Source of the DNA: an uncultured Bacilli bacterium
GTDB lineage: Bacteria; Bacillota_I; Bacilli_A; RF39; UBA660
Assembly (NCBI GenBank): GCA_934096815.1
Contig: CAKOMY010000001.1
Span: 232,799-296,798, forward strand
Reading direction: 5' to 3'
DNA: 64,000 nt
Position 1 is the stretch's first letter. Each line of letters opens with the position of its first letter. Below the pieces are notes generated by a model. That model saw nothing but the letters and a program-made list of their open reading frames with translations, had not been told where the DNA came from and ran no database searches. Positions 60,645-64,000 of the stretch are shown here, one piece after another. A program made the translations under genes and the position numbers.

Positions 60645-60676
60645 AAGGATCAATATGAATAATTGATTCTTTTATT
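60645..60676 (+). terminator. Terminator after the XRE regulator
   Basis: A GGATCAAT/ATTGATTC stem is followed by TTTTATTTT. The remaining ~230 bases before the next gene show only AT-rich promoter-like sequence. Confidence 0.7.
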
Positions 60677-60911
60677 TTAATAGATTTAAATTTAAAAATT
60701 ATAGATAAGGGAAAAAAATTTTTAATGCTAATTTATGGCAAGATAATGTAAATGTTTTTTCTATTTTTATATATTAAATATAAATGTATGTTAAAATTGG
60801 TTATAGATATATATGTTATTATAGATTTAAATTGAATGAATATGTGGATTACCACTGATGTTAAATGAGGATTATTTATAAAATGGTTTAAACTAATGAA
60901 GGAAAATATGT

Positions 60912-61382
60912 ATGGAAAAAACAAATGTAATGAGAATATTAGATCAAAAGAAAATAAAGTATAACGAATATTTCTATGGTGATACTGAAGCAGTAAGTGG
61001 TGTGGATGTTGCAAATGTTTTAAATGAGGATCCAAATAAGGTGTTTAAAACATTAGTAACTGTTTCAAAGTCTAAACAAAATTATGTATTTATGATACCA
61101 GTTCATAAAGAATTAGACCTAAAGAAATGTGCTCAAAGTGTTAACGAGAAAAGTATTGAAATGATTCATCAAAAGGAACTTTTACCATTAACTGGATATG
61201 TTCATGGTGGATGTTCGCCAATTGGCTTAAAAAAGCCGTTAAAAATTGTTATAGATGATTCTGCTAAGAACTTTAAGGAGATAATTTTTAGTGGAGGAAA
61301 AATAGGTTATCAGGTGGAAGTAGAATTAAATGATTTAGAAAAAGTTATAAATTATAAATTTAGTGATATAGTAAAGGATTGA
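60912..61382 (+). CDS. ybaK: YbaK/EbsC-type Cys-tRNA(Pro) deacylase
   Basis: This 156-residue editing enzyme hydrolyses mischarged Cys-tRNA-Pro. It has the YbaK pattern: TNVMRILDQKKIKYNEYFY, then NEDPNKVFKTLV with the catalytic lysine, VHKELDLKKCA, and LTGYVHGGCSPIGLKK followed by the FSGGKIGYQVEV end. The length is normal. It lies 5 bases upstream of the DUF4186 gene and is co-transcribed. Confidence 0.93.
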   Translation: MEKTNVMRILDQKKIKYNEYFYGDTEAVSGVDVANVLNEDPNKVFKTLVTVSKSKQNYVFMIPVHKELDLKKCAQSVNEKSIEMIHQKELLPLTGYVHGGCSPIGLKKPLKIVIDDSAKNFKEIIFSGGKIGYQVEVELNDLEKVINYKFSDIVKD

Positions 61383-61387
61383 TATAA

Positions 61388-61750
61388 TTGAATAAAGATA
61401 TAGGTAGTTTATTAGATTCTTTATCTAAAAGTAAATTTAGGGGATCATTTCATTTAAATAAAAATATGAAAGATTATGTAAATCTGAAGGGAATAGAAAA
61501 GATTGAGGCAGATGCAAGGGATTTGATAATTAAAAGAATTGCTCCTAAATGTCCTAATAATGATGGAAAGCAAACTCCAATGAGACAAGTACACCCAGTT
61601 TTTATTGCTCAGCATGCTACTGGGTGTTGCTGCAGAGGTTGTTTAGAAAGAATTCATGGTATAAAAAAAGGACATGATCTTTCTAGTGCTGAGGTAGATT
61701 ATATTGTTAATGTAGTTATGTTTTGGATTCAAAAAGAAATGATGAGATAG
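61388..61750 (+). CDS. DUF4186 family protein
   Basis: This 120-residue protein starts at TTG 61388 and matches DUF4186: KFRGSFHLNKNMKDYVNLKG, RIAPKCPNNDGKQTPMRQVHPVFIAQHATGCCCRGCLERIHGI with a histidine/cysteine cluster suggestive of metal binding. The family function is unknown. It is in an operon with ybaK. Confidence 0.87.
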   Translation: MNKDIGSLLDSLSKSKFRGSFHLNKNMKDYVNLKGIEKIEADARDLIIKRIAPKCPNNDGKQTPMRQVHPVFIAQHATGCCCRGCLERIHGIKKGHDLSSAEVDYIVNVVMFWIQKEMMR

Positions 61751-61799
61751 TAAAAATTGATAATTTTATTGGTATGATTATATTTGTTATGAGGTAAAA

Positions 61800-62225
61800 A
61801 TGATAAAAAATAAAAAAATGATTATTTTAATAGTGATATTTGTGTGTACTGGTATTGTACTAGGGATTTTGTATTATAATGAAATTAAAAAGTATTCTTA
61901 TACTTTGAATTTGCCATTAGATGATAGTGTTTATGGTATAAATATGGAACAAGAAGATAAGGTAGTTATGATAGATGAACAAGAAAAAATTAAAGATATT
62001 ATGTTTGTTATAAGTAAAGTTAAAGGAACTACAACTAGTAAAAGTGTACAAGATAGTCCTGTAAATGCTGAAAACGTAATAAAAATAAATATTGAAAATA
62101 GTGAAGGTAATATTTTAACTTTGTTTATTTATAAGAAAAAGAATAAATATTTTATTGAACAACCTTATAATGGAATATATAGAATTTCTTTTGATGAATA
62201 CTATTCAATAGAAAAGTATATATAA
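61800..62225 (+). CDS. Membrane-anchored DUF5301-like protein
   Basis: This 141-residue protein has one N-terminal membrane helix (MIILIVIFVCTGIVLGILYY) and an outside domain ending FIEQPYNGIYRISFDEYYSIEKY, the recurring DUF5301 ending. Function unknown; it is common in Bacillota with bacteriocin or immunity-type loci but alone here. The downstream gap to 62418 has only AT-rich sequence. Confidence 0.7.
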   Translation: MIKNKKMIILIVIFVCTGIVLGILYYNEIKKYSYTLNLPLDDSVYGINMEQEDKVVMIDEQEKIKDIMFVISKVKGTTTSKSVQDSPVNAENVIKINIENSEGNILTLFIYKKKNKYFIEQPYNGIYRISFDEYYSIEKYI

Positions 62226-62418
62226 TAATTGCTATAAAAGAGATTAATTTATATTGATAATAATGATAGATTTTGTTTAGAAGATAATAAATATTTTATA
62301 AAACAGAAATTTATATAGTTTTTTAGTAACTAAACTGATAGTTGAGTTTATCAACTTGGATTTTATAGAAATTTTTGAAATATTATAATAAAATTATTTT
62401 GTTAGGAAGTGATTTTTT

Positions 62419-63036
62419 GTGAAGAAAAAAATAATGGAGAGGTCAAAGAAAAATGTGTATATTATTTTTGGAATTATTGCAGTTTTGATTTTAATTATTT
62501 CATTAAGTTTTTTGTTTAAAAAAGATAAAATGAGTGATGCCGAAAAATTTGCTAAAGAATATGACTTTACAGTTAATAATGTTTTTGTATATAGAAGCTT
62601 AGATGAGATTAATAAAATTCTAGAGAATGGGACTGGTGTTGTATACTTAGGTTTTCCTGAATGTCCTTGGTGTAGGGGTTATATTCCTTATTTAAATGAA
62701 GTTGCCATAAATGAACATTTAGATAAGATTTATTATTTTAATATTTTAAACGATAGAAAAAATAATACAAGTGGTTATAAAAAAACTGTCCAGTTATTAA
62801 ATGATTATTTAAAATATGATAATGAAGGGAATAAAAGAATATATGTTCCTGCTGTTATTGCTGTAAATAATGGTAAAATTGTTGGTTTTGATGATGAATC
62901 ATCATTGGATACTAAGGGATATGAGACTCCAGAGGAATATTGGAAAAATGAAGATTTGGATGGTCTTAAGAAAAGACTTTCTGATATGATTAAGGCTTCA
63001 TTTCCAAGTTATTGTACCTCTGGTTGTAATAAATAA
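62419..63036 (+). CDS. Membrane-anchored thioredoxin-like protein with CPWC motif
   Basis: This 205-residue protein has an N-terminal helix (VYIIFGIIAVLILIISLSFLF) and an outside thioredoxin-fold domain with a redox-active CPWC in VVYLGFPECPWCRGYIPYL. A long helical insert and YVPAVIAVNNGKIVGF (cis-proline strand) follow. The C terminus has two more cysteines (SYCTSGCNK). It starts at GTG 62419. It is likely an extracytoplasmic thiol-disulfide oxidoreductase. Confidence 0.85.
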   Translation: MKKKIMERSKKNVYIIFGIIAVLILIISLSFLFKKDKMSDAEKFAKEYDFTVNNVFVYRSLDEINKILENGTGVVYLGFPECPWCRGYIPYLNEVAINEHLDKIYYFNILNDRKNNTSGYKKTVQLLNDYLKYDNEGNKRIYVPAVIAVNNGKIVGFDDESSLDTKGYETPEEYWKNEDLDGLKKRLSDMIKASFPSYCTSGCNK

Positions 63037-63083
63037 CTATTAATTTAGTTATTTTTTTGATATTCTATAATAAAGGAGGAATT

Positions 63084-63866
63084 ATGAAATTAAAAGATAA
63101 AGTATGTGTAGTTACAGGTGGTGCGATGGGAAATGGTCTTGGTATTGTTAAAGTGTTCTTAAAATATGGTGCTAAGGTTTCTATAATTGATTATGATAAG
63201 TCAGTAAATGATGTTGTTATTAATTTAAAAAATGATGGATATAATGTTATTGGTTTTTGTGCTGATATAAGGGATAAAGTAAGCATTGATGAAGCAATTA
63301 AAAAGACAAGGGAAGTATTTGGTAATATTGATGTTCTTGTTAATAACGCTGGTGTTGCTAAATTAGAAACTTTTGAAGAAATGAGTGATGAGGTTAGAGA
63401 TTTTCATTTAGATATTAATATTAAGGGGACTTGGAATGTGACTAAATCTGCTCTTACTTGTTTTAATAATAATGGTAGTATAATAAATTTATCTAGTGTT
63501 ACAGGTCCTATGGTTGTTGATGTTGGGGAGTGCGCTTATGCTACAACTAAGGCTGCTCTAATTGGTTTTACTAAGGGGTTAGCTATGGAATTAGTTACGA
63601 GAAATATAAGAGTAAATGCAATAATGCCTGGTTATATTATGACTCCTATGGTAGATGGTATTGCTAATGATTCAAATAGTGATGATCCTAAGAGTGTAAT
63701 TGAGGGAATAAGAATTGGTATACCAATGAAAAGACTTGGTAGTATAGAGGAACTGGGAGAATTAGCTGCTTTTTTAGCAAGCGATGAATCAAGTTATATA
63801 ACTGGACAAGGAATTGTAATTGATGGTGGAAGTACTTTACCTGAGACTATGAGTGTAGGTGTTTAG
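63084..63866 (+). CDS. Short-chain dehydrogenase/reductase
   Basis: This 260-residue classical SDR has the cofactor motif TGGAMGNGLG, NNAGVAK strand, catalytic serine in NLSSVTGP, YATTK (YxxxK), and PGYIMTPMVDG. The C terminus reads ASDESSYITGQGIVIDGGSTLPE. ATG 63084 follows AAAGGAGG. Substrate unknown; it resembles sugar/polyol or 3-oxoacyl-type reductases. The glycine motif has N where most have I or R. Confidence 0.9.
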   Translation: MKLKDKVCVVTGGAMGNGLGIVKVFLKYGAKVSIIDYDKSVNDVVINLKNDGYNVIGFCADIRDKVSIDEAIKKTREVFGNIDVLVNNAGVAKLETFEEMSDEVRDFHLDINIKGTWNVTKSALTCFNNNGSIINLSSVTGPMVVDVGECAYATTKAALIGFTKGLAMELVTRNIRVNAIMPGYIMTPMVDGIANDSNSDDPKSVIEGIRIGIPMKRLGSIEELGELAAFLASDESSYITGQGIVIDGGSTLPETMSVGV

Positions 63867-63928
63867 GATTACTTTAAATTATATAGCATTTATTATAATA
63901 AGAATTTACAATTTATTGTAAATTCAGG

Positions 63929-63966
63929 CTGTTGACAAAAGAAATTTTTGTTAATAGTCTTTTTAT
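63929..63966 (+). terminator. Terminator after the second SDR
   Basis: A twelve-pair CTGTTGACAAAA/TTTTGTTAATAG stem with a GAAAT loop precedes a T-run. A smaller AATTTACA/TGTAAATT hairpin lies just upstream (63903-63924). Confidence 0.75.
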
Positions 63967-64000
63967 TTTAGAAGAAATATAGTAAAATTAAATTGCGAGA

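Noticed and set aside
1..64000. Mycoplasma-like genetic code (UGA as Trp)
   Set aside because: Several genes end at TGA (for example the genes ending at 17509 and 23438) with sensible C termini, and tryptophan is coded by TGG.

Overview
The window is very AT-rich (by eye well under one third G+C). It has Gram-positive style ribosome binding sites, TAA/TAG/TGA all used as stops (standard bacterial code), and a gene set typical of Bacillota: tilS-ftsH, parA-parB with a DUF951 neighbour, a LytR-CpsA-Psr enzyme, a LysM amidase and a type VII secretion ATPase. I infer a low-G+C, walled Bacilli or related Bacillota chromosome, perhaps an uncultured host-associated lineage. No rRNA, tRNA or CRISPR array was seen.

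Layout. 1-5.9 kb: end of tilS, ftsH, parA-parB-DUF951 and an AbgT-like transporter. 6.0-17.5 kb: a type VII (ESX-like) secretion locus with a YukD-like ubiquitin-fold protein, WXG100-type proteins, an EssC/FtsK-SpoIIIE motor, a degenerate ParA-like P-loop protein, a candidate effector joining a WXG-like helical N terminus to a C39/papain-like peptidase and a PSEPST stalk, and two paralogous proteins with a shared C-terminal domain. 17.6-27.7 kb: cell-envelope genes (LysM amidase, LCP protein, holin-like pair, cadherin-like surface protein, CPBP protease), an SDR and a nucleotide-kinase-like protein. 27.9-32.5 kb: a MacB/FtsX-type ABC exporter whose 3' end and terminator are duplicated 1.4 kb downstream. 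Between the copies lies a minus-strand structured leader RNA followed by a RelE/PBECR-like small nuclease candidate.

33.0-37.1 kb: a diversity-generating retroelement (DGR), the main finding. It has a membrane-anchored, C-type-lectin-fold-like target protein, a variable repeat at 34411-34509, a template repeat at 35045-35143, MutS-like and Avd-like accessory genes, and a reverse transcriptase. Over the 99 aligned bases all 14 template/variable differences lie at template adenines. The target's promoter has a perfect 17-base spacer that contains most of an eight-G run (the first G is the last base of the -35), so expression may also be phase-variable. The cassette is flanked by decayed genes: an IS66 transposase tail on the left and an AAA_14-type ATPase on the right.

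37.7-64 kb: LemA with a DUF2207 protein, an AlgI/AlgJ-like O-acetylation pair, a class I amidotransferase, a ComEC-type metallo-beta-lactamase protein, a double-HTH regulator, zinc-ribbon membrane proteins including a PrsW-like protease, and a four-gene operon (ATPase, tail-anchored HExxH metallopeptidase, transglutaminase-like protein, small protein) of unknown function. After these come a TetR-controlled ABC-2 exporter, an ECF sigma/anti-sigma pair, gpmA, a membrane-tethered XRE regulator, a YbaK-like deacylase, a membrane-anchored thioredoxin-like protein and a second SDR.
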